Below are positions 12,180-24,400 of a DNA stretch of 64,000 nt, piece by piece (within the stretch, counting starts at the first letter, position 1; the number at the start of each line of letters is the position of its first letter). The stretch is from the NCBI RefSeq assembly GCF_000471905.2, contig NW_006498435.1, positions 2,975,248-3,039,247 of the forward strand, read 5' to 3'. This DNA comes from Amborella trichopoda (lineage: Eukaryota > Streptophyta > Magnoliopsida > Amborellales > Amborellaceae). The notes beneath the pieces are model-generated. The model ran no database searches, was not told where the DNA came from, and was given only the letters and a program-made list of their open reading frames with translations. A program made the position numbers and the translations under genes.

Positions 12180-13085
12180 ACGCAATACACCCAAAGCAGG
12201 CTAGTCACAAGTCGGACAATGCAATACTCTCAAAGCATGTCGACAATTATACATCATTGGCTATGCAATACACTCAAAGCATGCCAATCACAAGTCAGAC
12301 AACACAATACTCTTAAAGCATGTCGACAATTATACATCATTGGCCATGCAATACACTCAAAACATGCCAATCACAAGTCGGACAATGCAATACTCTCAAA
12401 GCATGTCGACAATTATACATCATTGGCCATGCAATACACTCAAAGCATGCCAATCACAAGTCAGACAATGCGATACTCTCAAAGCATGTCTACAATTGTA
12501 CATCATTGGCCATGAAATACACTCAAAGCATGCCGATAACAAGCCGGATAATGCGATACTCTCAAAGCATGTCGACAATTATACATCATTGGCCATGCAA
12601 TACACTCAAAGCATGCCAATCACAAGTCGAACAATGCAATACTCTCAAAGCATGTTGACAATTATACATCATTGGCCATGCAATACACTCAAAAGCATGC
12701 CAATCACAAGTCGGACAGTGCGATACTCTCAAAGCATGTTGACAATTATACATCGTTGGCGATGCAATACACATAAAGCATGCCAATCACAAGTCGGACA
12801 GTGCAATACTCTCAAAGCATGTCGACAATTATACATCATTGGCCATGCAATACACTCAAAGCATAACAATCACAAATCTGACAATGCGCTACTCTCAAAG
12901 CATGTTGACAATTATACATCATTGGCCATGCAATACACTCGAAGCATGCTAATCACAAGTTAGACAATGCGATACTCTCAAAGCATGTCAATAGTTATAC
13001 ATCATTGGCCACGCAATACACTCGAAGCATGCCAATCGCAAGCCGAACAATGCGATACTCTCAAAGCTTGTCGACAGTTATATCT
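12180..13085 (-). repeat. 83-bp tandem array in place of pol
   Basis: About eleven copies with a period of 83 bp; phase marks such as CAATACTCTCAAAGCATG recur at 12222, 12305 and 12388. Each unit holds two related halves, one with CTCAAAGCATGTCGACAATT and one with CTCAAAGCATGCCAATCAC. The array lies where protease-to-integrase should be. Related single motifs occur in the extra segment of the 5' LTR (14560-15100). ORFs across the array in several frames are by-products of the repeat. Confidence 0.85.
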
Positions 13086-13149
13086 CAAAGTGAAGCCAAA
13101 ACAAAGCAAACAAGCGACACAAACAAAATTCTAGCATCTCATGCAACAA

Positions 13150-13640
13150 TCAAAGGGGCTTACCTTGGTTCTCTGGGGTACAACCCTTCGCCTCTTGATC
13201 CACAAGTGCAAACACTCGGCCTTGAGCCCTTGGCTTAGGCTCGCCTCCCATCGCAAGGCAGTTTCTGATCAAGTGGCTCAGCTTGCCACACTTAAAACAT
13301 GGCTTCTAGAAAATTTTCCCAAGTAGGTATAATCTCCACTTCTTCCCAAGCCTGCTGGGCTGAATGCCACCAATGTTCGACATCCCCTTCCAGTATGAAG
13401 GTACCCAGCCTCAACTTCTGCTCATCTGTGCATGCATGACTCTAAAGACCTTCTCAACTTGCGATAGTCATCTTTCAGCTTTCTCTACTCCATTATGGCC
13501 GGAGGCAGTCGGGGCCGACATATTCTCCTTCATCATATGGGTCATGGCCCCTAAAGTCTTGAAAAACTCACCGAGGGCCTCGATATCTAGACCTACAACA
13601 AGAGCACTCCAGCCACCAAACTAGCCAAAACGATTCTAGA
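13150..13640 (-). pseudogene. gag remnant with CCHC zinc knuckle
   Basis: Read on the - strand, this starts shortly after the primer site. Shifting frames give the gag motif with VEKVFRVMH, then LGTFILEGD and AQQAWEEVE (about 13350-13460), then after an internal deletion a zinc knuckle CFKCGKLSHLIRNC (C-x2-C-x4-H-x4-C, about 13255-13300) followed by GRVFAL. This order is typical of chromovirus-like gag, whose knuckle binds RNA during particle assembly. The capsid middle between ENFLEA and CFKC is missing, and at least two frameshifts are needed to read it. Confidence 0.8.
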
Positions 13641-13680
13641 GACACTTCTAAGACTCACTAGGCCAAGAATCCTATCCTGA

Positions 13681-13694
13681 CTGCTTTGATACCA
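13681..13694 (-). promoter_or_regulatory. Primer-binding site, initiator-Met type
   Basis: On the - strand TGGTATCAAAGCAG lies four bases after the end of the 5' LTR. It differs by one base from the TGGTATCAGAGC complement of plant initiator tRNA-Met that most gypsy and copia elements use. Confidence 0.85.
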
Positions 13695-13698
13695 TCAT

Positions 13699-16600
13699 TA
13701 TCACGACCTCGCCCCCTGACCCCTACCGTCCCCTGCCGGAGGGCGACAGGGTGAGGGATCGCGATCACAGAGGTTACGAACGTCACTCAGGTGGGAGTGG
13801 CTCAACACATAAGATAAGTAAAATCAGAAGCAAACCACGAAAGAAAACTAAAACTCCCCCCCAGAAATATAACAAAAGCTGGATAAATTAAAACCATTCA
13901 TATTCATAAACAGTCTCCAAGGTCATAACTACAATATCCAGAATATTACAATCGTCCAAGACACTGCTGGCTTGCCATCAAAATACATAACTTCAATAAC
14001 AACAACTGCATGACTGACAACTAACAAACACCTACTCAAGAATTACACAAGAACACGGATCCACTCGTCGAGCGTGGGCTTTTCTTCTACCAAACACAAT
14101 CACTTCCCGCTGCTCTCGACCTGCAACAGTCAATGTACAAGGGTGAAAGCAAAGGAATGAGCTAAAAAGCTTAGTAAGTAGATCACAACATTAAGCTTTC
14201 CTGTCTATGAGTATTATCACACAGAACAAATCAAGATTCTAAGCCATACTTATAAAACAAGAGTCATGCATCATAATTATGTCACACTTATAGGGTGATG
14301 CTTTTCAGGTAGAGCAGGCATAATATAAGATATCAGAATTCACATTTGTTCAATGCTATAATTATCATTCACATTCACAGTACAAATAATGGATATCACA
14401 TGAATTAGTAGTTCAAAAAGACCTTTCCTCGGGAGTATCATCATATGCATTCCTCAATATTACTCATTCATCTATGACTGAACATGTTCTATAGTATACA
14501 TACTTATCACAATGGAGCATACTCTTGTTTCATAATAAAGCATATTTTCATCCCTTAGCTCTCACCGAGTCAAGTAGTGCATTACACTTCAAGGCATGTA
14601 CCTTACTGGCATCAAACACATAGGCAAGCCCTGCAATATTCTCAAAGCGGCGTCCACTCATATTCTCAAAGCGGCGTCCACTCATATAATATCCACAACC
14701 AATGGAGGACCCATAGCGTAGTGGCCCAAATTACAGTATCAGTCAATGCAATATGCTTAAAGCATATTGAGAAATTACTTATTATCTCGTGGTCATGCAA
14801 TACTCTCCAAGCACACTACTCAGTCACTTAACACAGTATCGTCACATAATCAGGCTCTGCAATACCCTCAAAGCAGGCACCTCACTAATATCAAACAGTC
14901 ACACATCTCAGGCAATGCAATACGCTCAAAGCATGTCGAGAAGTCACACATAGCTTATCACCTCATGTGCACCACATGAGAAGTTACATGTCCCAGGCAA
15001 TGCAATACACGCAAGGCATGTCAAGAAATTCCTATATCATTAGAAATGTCGTCATTTCACAGCTGGTCGTGCAATGCGCTAAAAGCACACCAATATCTCA
15101 ATATGCTGGTAGCATCATTCACACAGTAGGTACCCGTTCACATATCACATAAGCATCACGGTACCATCATTCACACAATAGGTATCTATTCACGTAACAC
15201 ATAAGCTGCAAGGTACCATCATTAACATAGTAGGTACCCATTCACATAACACATAAGCTGCACGGTACCATCATTCACACAATAGGTACCTATTCACATA
15301 ACACATAAGCAGCATGATACCATCATTCACACAGTAGGTATCCATTCATATAACACATAAGCTGCACGGTACCATCATTCATACAGTAGGTGTCCATACA
15401 CATAACACATAAGCAGCATGATACCATCATTCACACAGTAGGTATCCATACACATAAGCACCATGATATCATCATTCACACAGTAGGTATCCATACACAT
15501 AACACATAAGCAATATGATACAATCATTCATACAGTAGGTATCTATTCACATAACATGTAAGCTGCATGGTACCATCATTCACACAGTAGGTACCCATAC
15601 GCATAACACATAAGCAACATGATACCATCATTCACCCAATAGGTATCCATATACATAACACATAAGTAGCATGATACCATCATTCACACAATAGGTATCC
15701 ATTCACATGTCACATATAATATAATGACGATATCAGTATCTTGTCATGATGCAGCATTATCACATTTTGGGTGTGGCACATCGCATTTTAACAGTATCAC
15801 AATGACAATACTATAGTAACAGTGACATTATTTAAGTTAAGCCTTATCGCTCAATTTCCTACCATCAAGGTAATGATCTGCGCTTACCATTAGGGCCGTA
15901 ATCATTGAACCATTTAGAGTTTGAAGATGGTTTCAAAACAAATTTTCCTCCTATCTTAAAAATTGAGGTAGTTGGAAAACAATTGGACCTTGTTTGGCCC
16001 CTCAAAAGTTCAAAAGAATGAATATATTTTATCAGAAATCTGTTGTGCAGTGAAAGCAGTTACATGTCTTCAAAATTTACTTCATAACTCACAATCAAAG
16101 AGAAATTCCAAAAAGTGCTCAACGTGTGAATTTAAGCTTGCTCATGAACCGTTCAAATGATAGTGGTTTGGAAGAAAATGGACCCCTTTTGGCTAGCCAA
16201 AATCCGTAGCGACAGAGGCATAAATTCTGAGTTTTATAAAATCTGTACATAGTGACATATTGTTACAATTAATCATATAACTCTCAAATTAGGGAGAATT
16301 TCGAAAAGTGCTAAACATGTGATGTCAAGCTTATTCAAAAATATTTCAAACGGCAGTGGCTTTGAAGAAATCGAACCTCATTTGGTTGTTCAAAACTCTT
16401 AACATCAGAGACATCAGTTTTGTGTTTTTATCAAAACTGTCTACGATGATCTACTAGCATATTTCGAAGTATAACTTTACATAAAAAAAGAATCAGAGAA
16501 AGGTCAAAACATAAAAATTACAATAGACTCATGCATCTTTCAAATGGCTATGATTTCATGTCATTTGGACTCCAATAGGCTCAGTACAACAGAAGCAATG

Positions 16601-18050
16601 TTCTCGGAAATTTTCGCAGTCTGATAACAATGACATTAATGCGCATTTCACATCATATCTTCCAATCTATCAAGAATATCAGTTAGATATAAGCATCAAA
16701 ATCAGATATAAGCGTCAAAATCAAACTAGACTCAGAAAGCTTTCCAATGGGGTTGATTTTAAGCAATTCTGAGATCATTTGATAGGTCAATAGTGAGACA
16801 CAAAATCCCAATTCTCCCTGGAATTCCACAGTTCAGCCATAGCATACCTCAAAGATCAAAGCATAACTTCTAAACTACATAAGATAATCACATGAAACCA
16901 ATTCTAGCGTAAACTAGACCCACAAAAGCATCAACCCACAAAATTTCAAGCTCAACAGAAATCACAACAATGCACATCATATTATACACATGAGCCTAAA
17001 TTTCTGGAAATATAGAGCACAAACACATACATGCAATCCTATTCTTCCACACAAATTTCTATACATGCCCATGCTAATCTCATGCTTAATTTCAAGCTTA
17101 GTCATGCCTAAATCATTGTTCATACATGCTTAGATTCATGCTTCATACTAAAACACATAATAACATGATCTTCTTACCTTGAGTTCTAAACTTGCTCCAA
17201 AACTCCTGCATACAGCCACTTCTCCAAGCTCCCCAACATGAGACTCTAAGTGTTTTAGGGAGTAAAAGAACGAGAGAGCAAAATGTGGGAGAGAGGGGGG
17301 GCCAAAGTTCTTGAGTGGGATGAGAAGGGCTCTATTTATAAAAGAAGAAAGGGTAGCAAGTGACAAGTATCATTCATGTAAAGCTAAATGACATGCATGA
17401 GGAGAGAGAGAGAACAAGCATGGAGACATAATGATTATGGTTACAACAAGCATGGAAAAAAAAATGATTATGAAATAGAGAGAGAAAGCTCGCTAGACTA
17501 CCATGTACTCAACCACTCACGCACGGCGGTGACTCTCTTCAAGTGTGGCATTACACAATTAGGCGCTGATCCATCTCTCTTCAAGCCAGTGCTACGCCTT
17601 TTCACACAATCGAAGCTACGCCTCAACACAGTCAGCGCTAGCTCACTCAGAAACACAACCGGCACTGGTACACTTCTCCTCCTCTCAGCCGGCCTTGGCT
17701 ACAACTTCGGCCGGCGCTGCACGTCTCAACCGGCGCTGGGCAACTCAACCGGCGCTGAGCAACCCAATTGACGCTGACTTCTTCCCCTTCACAGTCGGCA
17801 TTGCACAACTCAACCAACGGTGGGAAACTCAACCGGTGTTGGCGCTTCTCCTTCAACACAATCTGCTGGCCTCTTTACACAACTCCAACCAGCACTGGCC
17901 TTTTACACAACTCCAACCGGCGCTGGCATCTGTACACAAGTCCAACCGGCGCTGCCCTCTCCACACAACTCCAACCGGTGCTGGCCTCTCACTCCTACTC
18001 GGCCGGCGCTGGTCTCTTTTCCTCAACCAGGAAAAGTTTGGGTCATCACA
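13699..18050 (-). repeat. 5' LTR of - strand element (long form)
   Basis: It matches the short LTR on both sides of an extra segment at about 14055-16130. The extra segment holds irregular CTCAAAGC repeats (14560-15100) and a 52-bp minisatellite (15106-15715). Positions 16060-16480 contain old 180-190-bp internal repeats, with GAATTT..AAAAAGTGCT motifs recurring near 16110 and 16300. It ends at TCATCACA beside GCTAC. Confidence 0.82.
15106..15715 (-). repeat. 52-bp minisatellite inside the long LTR
   Basis: About eleven to twelve units with a 52-bp period; AGGTATCC- or AGGTACCC-type marks recur at 15178, 15230 and 15282. Units share GTAGGTA, CACATAACACATAAG and GGTACCATCATTCACAC. It is not a CRISPR: there is no conserved-repeat/variable-spacer pattern. 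Confidence 0.85.
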
Positions 18051-18055
18051 GCTAC

Positions 18056-18538
18056 ATGGTACTCGATGAAGTTCCCTTCAACCACCACCATGTCTTCTAC
18101 TTCTTCCTTATACGTACGAGCTAGCCCTCGGCGCAAGGCTCAGGGCAAGAGGATACCTTCAATGACAACCGATCAACACCCCCCTTCTTTAGGCAAACCT
18201 AAGTTATCGAAGTCAACTACGAGCTCTCTTCTCCCAGGATGTTATGCGCTACAAGAGCTGATCAACTTTGCCCTCATCTCCATAGGGCGAGCCAGTCAAG
18301 AAGGAAGTCAAAGTCAATTTCAATTCTAAAAGAAGTTCTACCACAGCTTGTGAGGTAAACAGTCAAAGGGGATGAGAGTGTCGCTCCAAAAGCAAAAAGT
18401 AGAGTCTTCGATCTTAGAAGATCTACTAAAAAAAAATTGGTTTTATCCATTACAAGTCATGGAAGAGCCTGAGACAGGTGGCACTATTCATTTTTGTATC
18501 AACGAGGGACAAGAAGATGAACTCACTTCACCCGATCC
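18056..18538 (+). pseudogene. gag N-terminal part of inner element
   Basis: This region resumes right after the GCTAC duplication. A frame with MSSTSSLYVRASPRRKAQG (from about 18090) gives a basic, serine-rich N-terminus that plausibly starts gag. Stops appear from 18327. The segment KVESSILEDLLKKNW (about 18390-18434) matches the outer copy's VESSISEYLLQQNW at 3538-3580, so the two elements share gag here. No function is assigned to this part. Confidence 0.55.
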
Positions 18539-18832
18539 GTGGCCCAAGGCCGTCACGAGCAGGTAGAAGAGATATGGCCCCAAGGCTGTCTTGAGCCCAT
18601 TCAAATCGAACGATGGCCCCAAGGCTGTCTTGAGCCCATTCATATCGAACGATGGCCTAAAGGCTGTCTTGAGCCCATTCAAATCGAACAATGTCCCCAA
18701 GGCCTTCAAGCATCAGGCTCGATAGTAATCTGGCCCCAAGACCGTCCAGAGTCACTACTCATCCGCGCTGCGAGACAATCTCAAGCTCAATTTGGGAAAA
18801 CTCAGCCCCTATTGCTTGGATTGTTGGATTGA
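18539..18832 (+). pseudogene. gag linker with in-frame 13-residue repeats
   Basis: The frame carries a 39-bp unit repeated in frame about three times (phase marks AAGGCTGTCT at 18582, 18621 and 18660). The peptide unit is WPQGCLEPIQIER and is followed by a degenerate fourth unit. The outer element has only one clear unit at the matching place (about 3710-3760), so the repeat expanded in the inner copy or shrank in the other. The segment then continues with ARQSQAQFGK, shared by both copies. Confidence 0.6.
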
Positions 18833-20400
18833 GGTGTGAAGAGAACTAGAATCATCCCCACTACTAAATTACCCACCCGAGTGAACAGGTAGAGGTAATG
18901 GTAGTAAGTCATAACGAGGATGGACTTGAAAATCCAATGGCCCGTTTCGAGAACATGTTTAATAACATCATGGACAGACTCAAGGGACTCGAAGATGCTT
19001 GACCTATGATGTCTTCCCATCGAGAGGCAAATTCCCCTCTTGAACCCCAACGTGAAGAGGAAGAGAGACCTCCACCTACTCCTATATCCCGAACCTCAAG
19101 ACTTTTAAACCCTCCTATCTTTTTCGGTGACCAATCCAAAGCTATGCCATCGGTGTTCACGCAATGAGACGTCCAAAGAATGATTAATAAAAGCATTCAG
19201 GGCTTACAAGGTTTAAAGATACAAGAAAGTTTCCATTACAAAAAGCCTTACCCGCCTTTTATTGATCAAATCCCCTTTCCCATTGGATATCAAAAAGGAA
19301 GGTTGCCAGTCTTCGATGGCATGGGCTCGCCTCAGTAGCACGTGGCTCATTTCAAGTCAGCATGTCAGGAATCGACCTCAGACTCCAGACTACTTCTTCA
19401 GTAATTTGTGGAAACTTTGGTCGAAGTGGTACGCACGCTTGCCGCCAAACTCAGTTCATTCCCGAGAAGAGATCGAGCAGTAGTTTTACAAGTGCTTCTA
19501 TGAAGCAGAACTAAGTGTTCAAGCAATAGAACTTCTCACAATAAGTCAGGAGATGGATGAGTCAATGGGTGAGTAAATCCAGAGATGGAGGGACCTCGCC
19601 ATGTATTAGGCCAATCCTATAGCTGAAAGTGATGCTGTGCAAACATGCGTAAGGAACATGAAGAAAGAAATTTCCTTATATGTCGAGGCTTCTAATCCCA
19701 GCACTTTCTCTGACATGATCACAAAGGCAGCCAAAATTGAAAGCCTGTTAAAGCATAACGGGGGAAATGAAGCTCAGACCTCAGGGGGAGGTCAAACTCA
19801 TAATCCTGTCAGCAACAGATCTAAACCTCGCGTTAGCCAACAAAGAAACCCAGTCAGCACAGTAGTTATTGCCACACCTCTTCATCTTAAACCCCCATCT
19901 AATGTTGCTCCTCTCCAAACATTAGATACCTCTCGGGGGTTACGACCCAGGAGTCGAGGGGCAACCCAGTAGTAGCCGCCTCAAACATAAAATTACAATA
20001 GGTTACTCTCGTCACAATGTTACTATCGGATCGAACAGTTCAAGCAGAGACTAAACCAGCCATACAGCTTCAACAAGGAATGGGTGCCGACACTCTTGAA
20101 AATGTTGATTGAACAAGGCATGGCGGATCTTCTTATCATTAGAAATCCAAAACAGGCAGGACTCGTCAATCATGTCACTACTGTGCCTACCACCGAATGT
20201 TACGCCACCCCATGCAAGACTGTGTTTAGCTCAAAGAGCACATCGAAGCCTTAATTCAAAAGGGGAAAATCCACTTGGATAACCTCAAGCAGGATTTCGA
20301 AACTCCGGAAGCTTCACATGTGGTCATAGTCTAAGAAGAGTCGACCGACAGTCCCCCTGTGACTGAACTGTCTCCTCACATGTTCCCCATCCTCTTTGAC
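18833..20400 (+). pseudogene. gag core of inner element
   Basis: This is the capsid region, collinear with outer gag. In mixed frames it shows PPIFF, the core near 19310-19560 (SACQES, SVHSREEIEQ), then CVRNMKKEISLYVEASNP (19643-19696) and MITKAAKIESLLKHN. The zinc-knuckle-like YHRML block is near 20190. Many stops and at least four shifts are present. Identity with the outer copy ends at 20400, after CTCTTTGAC, the same base at which the outer copy (5443) jumps to RNase H. Confidence 0.75.
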
Positions 20401-21085
20401 GTAATGATGAAGCACAAAATGATCGTGCCTTGTGTACTCAAGAAACTGAAGCAAGTTGCAGAAAAGATCAAAACTTGTGGTGCCGATATCATCAACTGAA
20501 GGAGCACGACTTATGTCACTGTTTTGGATTTCGATCTATTTTGGAAAGGTCTATACGAAATGGTGAGATAGTCATAAGTAACACATCACCTCCGCCTCTA
20601 AAGGAAACTCATGAAATCAAAGCCCCACAGTAGGAGAAGTTCGAACAAGCTCAAAACCCTGCCCCTAGTGCTTCGGAAGCACCTGCTCTCCCAGACCATG
20701 GGAAGTATATCACGGTCGTGGAAAGATAAAAAGCCTCAAGAGGGAGGCTGTTCGCCAAGTAAATTACAGTACCCGCACGCCGAGCTCAAGAGTCCCGACC
20801 ACCCAAAAAAAGAGACAAAAATAAAAAGGCCTCACGAGCACAACACCACAAGTTTAAACTCCCTCAGCATCTGATCAAAATGGTACTCCTTCTCCCTCTT
20901 CCTACTCTGTACGACTTCGTCCTAGGGCAAGTTCTATTTGCTAAAGGCACTGTGAAAATGATCCAAGATACGTCCTATGCGAGTGAGGACACAAAAACCC
21001 CCCCTCAACAGTCTAATAAAGGTGAAGACCTTGAAGATCCCTGCAGCCATCCAACAAAAGGGGAGGCGTTAAAATCCTGATACGA
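20401..21085 (+). pseudogene. gag C-terminal segment with second knuckle-like block
   Basis: The frame 20430-20633 has LWCRYHQLKEHDLCHCF, a C-x2-H-x4-H-x2-C-type arrangement followed by SILERSIRNGEIVIS. It resembles the repeated knuckle-like modules at the end of Tat-type gag. Later frames (20880-21080) are proline-rich and unrecognised. The outer element lost this part in its deletion. Near 21085-21110 the sequence switches to spacer that lies after integrase in the outer copy, so the whole enzymatic pol is deleted here. Confidence 0.55.
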
Positions 21086-21099
21086 TCCAATTTAAGTGA

Positions 21100-21445
21100 T
21101 GGCCATAAATCTTTATCCATGTCCTTGTTGTATACGTCACACATGATCTCGAAGGCATGACCTAACACGCCTCAAAACTTGTAATATTGCGGACGTTCAA
21201 GTCAGGCATGGAAGGGTTCAAAGTCACTTCCAACAGACGACCAACTCATCCACTGCCCCCCTCTGGAGGGGATAAGAGATAGGCACAAAGCATAAACAAG
21301 GGAAGTGAGCCATCAAGCAAAGGAGACGTAAGAAGAAAAGAAGAAGAATCATTCCATACTTGTATCGAAAAGTTACAAAAACTTGAACAGATCTCAAAAT
21401 CTGTGAATGGAATGAAAGAAAAAAACAAAAGGAGCTCCTGAACCC
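21100..21445 (-). other. 3' flank module of antisense PMD gene (inner)
   Basis: Non-coding DNA with TGATCTCGAAGGCATGACC, CAAGTCAGGCATGGA and an ATTCCATA...TTACAAA segment. It is similar to modules at 26240-26600, 33280-33570 and 35460-35700. All four lie directly downstream, on the - strand, of an antisense ORF, so they may be shared 3' untranslated or terminator sequence. Confidence 0.45.
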
Positions 21446-24400
21446 TTAAAAATGGTTGACAGCCTCGTAAATCTGTGCCTTTAGCTCCTCTACGTGCCCC
21501 AGAGCAACCTGCTTCCTCTCTTCAAGACAGGAAATGGTTTGAGCAACTTCATTTGCCAAATCATTGACCGCCGCCATCTCGGAATCAGCCGCTCCAATTA
21601 CTGAGACTTCCGGTGTATCTCCGCCTAGCGTTGGCTCCTCCGGGTCTTCAACTGGGTTCTGCAAACTTGTAATATCGCTATTTAGTCCTCTACATCTTGG
21701 ATCTCGCTAGAGAGACCCGCATCTTCCTCTAGGAGACGAGCCTGACGAGAAGTAAGCAGAGCCTTCGCCTTATCATGATCCTTCATGAGAGCCTACTGGC
21801 TAGCCATGTTTCCTTTAAAGTAGCCAAGCGCGCCTCATAAGAAGCGCTTCAGTCTCGCACTAAAGAGCTTCAACTCCCCTATCCTCGATGTTGCAACCCC
21901 TTGAGCCGGTCAAAGATCTCCTCATCATAGTATACAGCCTTCCGACTAGCTACACAAGCTTTGTCAACTTCTACTTCTAGCTTGAGGCTAGGAAGGACAC
22001 ACTCCTTTATCCCCTGGAGGCATGAACACAGCATACGCTTCACCAAGAGTGCCTTAGCATTCGGGTTTGATGGAGGAGGAACCGAGGAATCGACTGCATC
22101 AAGAGGACGAATTTCAAGGACAAGATCCTTAACAATAATAGCCCAAGATTCCCTGGGGGCAATAAGAGGCTCAGCTGAGAGTTCTTCAGCATGCACCTCT
22201 TAGGTTGAAAACTCTGAAGCCAGTGCCACCATTGACCCCCAAAAAGGGACTTCCAAGCGAGGTTCAACTTCCTGCTCCACTTATGGGACAGTCGTGGCAG
22301 GCACTTCTAGGGCCGCCGTTTCCACACTCAAGGCCTCATCTGTATCCTTAACACCCCCCTCTTCAGCAAAAGTGCAAAGAAAGTCTCTTGGGCTCAGAGA
22401 TGGACAAGTAGGAGATTCAATAGGGCTTGCAGAAAGAGGCGTCGCTGCCTCCACTACTGAAGAAGGAGTCCTTACTGGCTCACGAACTAAATGAAAGGAG
22501 GTGAGGCTTGGCATCTCAAGCTGAGCCACGACAGTCTCTGACTCTACTCTCAGAGTTTGAGATTACACTATGAGAGTCATCGCTACTTTCACCATCATAG
22601 ACACCCTTAGCTGGCTCACTATTCGAACCAAAGGTGGTCGGGCCTGACACTTCAGGCCTAGCCACGATTGTCTTTGGCTATACTCTCGGAGCCAAGGATG
22701 ACATTACAAGAGTCAAAGTAGAAGTTGTAGATGCCTTCCCGCTCGCACATTTAATAGGTGGAGGTGAGGGAAATGTGCCCGGGTTGATAGACCTCTCCCA
22801 CTCTCACGAGCACCTCTTGTCGGAGCCTCATGGATGCGATCGGGACTTCCTATCCCCTTTCTCTTTCTTTCCCCCTGCGGAGGGTCACTCCTAAACTCTT
22901 TAGTGACTGGAACCTACCTGCCGCGTCTGAACTTGATAGATGGGGCAAAAGGTGGCCCACTTCGTTTCAAGGCGTTCAGGTCTTGGACAGGCCTTCCTTT
23001 ATGACCCGAGACCGCACCTCCTTCCGTCCACCCGAAGATGGAATGGACATCATCGAACAAAGATTTTGTTTCTCCCTCAAAAGACAGATATTCCAAGATA
23101 ACATTGTCTTTGTTCAAGAAATGGAGCTTGACAAGCTCTCTCCAATTGACAAGATAGTGGTTTAACTCAAAAGCTTTAGATAAAGGAGGAGGAGAAAAAC
23201 ACTTCCCAGCCCTGCTGTCACGTTTGACACTGTTGATAGCCTTCCATGGATGGTTAGAATGCCAATACGAGCGGTTAATGGTGTCCCACCCCCAACAGTA
23301 ACTCTCTATTGCAAGACCCATACGACCATAATGAGGGATCACAAGCTTGCTCAACCCCTTGAGGTGAAGACAAATCTCCCACGCCATTCTCATGTCGAGG
23401 TCTATCCAGGCCTCACGACTCACTCCAAAGGCCTCATGATTGTGTAGCACTCCCTTCTTCCCATTCTTCTTCTCGAAGAGTATGGTAAAACAACATCCTT
23501 GGTGCAAACCATCCTGAAGTACGAAACGATAAGGGAAATAGCCCTCTAACTTTCTATCTCCCAGACCCCTGAATGGAAGGATGCATCCCCTCACGCTCAC
23601 AAGGTACATGGTCTCCTTTGTCTTCGTAGTCAGCCCGTCGAAGACCTCACCAAAAGCATCTATATATACACTATCAGTGAGGCCACCTACCGGAAAGGGC
23701 TCCCACTGGCTAAAAAGGAGATATCAGTCAAAAGCCTATGGCCTTCTCCCGACCCCCTACCTACAGCCTTCATGCCGACAATTTTCAGCATGGGAAGGCG
23801 GTCCTCACAAGATTCTCGTTTATCTCATACATCCCAGTGGTATGTGGGACGGTGTTCCTCAAAGAAGTATGCCGAGAGCAACCCAAAGACATAGTGGATT
23901 GGGACTCTTGACGTGAAATGCTCGGGAAATCTTTCGCAACTAGAACCTCACTCCGATTGTCCTTCGAGGGAGCTTTGCTACGCGCAATAGCCCCCAGCCC
24001 ATGGTAGATGTTGCATAGAACAGATTGAGCCAGTGCAAAATCCTTCCCTTGAGCCATCATGTAAGCCACATAGAAGCAACCCAGTCGAATGATGTAGCCC
24101 CTTGCCCTGGGCAGGGCAAATTTACACAAGAAAAGGACAAAGTAGGCGGCCAAGTCCACATGGTCCTTCTCCCTTCCTCTCGAGGAAGTAACTAGTCTCT
24201 TTGAGGCCTTGATTGCCTCTACGCTCAATGCCTCATCCTCTCACAAGGTGCTCGAATTAGTGTCCTTGCCATCTTGACGGTCCTCGTGAAAATAGTTCCT
24301 CCATGGCTCAAAATGCACCCCTCCAGACTTGAGTTTGGTCTCTAAGTGCAAAAGCTGATAAATATCAAACAAATCGCGGGGACCAAGAGGGGCCGGGTTG

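Larger units (their letters stand above)
9583..18050 (-). mobile_element. Third-level Ty3/gypsy element on the - strand, pol deleted
   Basis: This element lies inside the leader of the inner Tat-type element. On the - strand it reads 5' LTR (18050-13699), initiator-Met primer site (13694-13681), gag remnant (13640-13150), an 83-bp tandem array (13085-12180), polypurine tract (11809-11794), 3' LTR (11793-9583). LTR ends TGTGATGACCC and GGGTCGTGATA form an imperfect inverted repeat of the TGTCACGACCC type. The gag sequence resembles the chromovirus-like class with a CCHC knuckle. Protease, RT, RNase H and integrase are absent. The two LTRs differ greatly in length (4352 versus 2211 bp). Confidence 0.85.

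Noticed and set aside
12219-12963. Overlapping 98-207-codon ORFs
   Set aside because: They are by-products of the 83-bp tandem array; peptides repeat with the array and shift frame each unit.
15106-15715. Regular 52-bp array, considered as CRISPR
   Set aside because: Whole units repeat with drift and there are no unique spacers; the context is a plant LTR.
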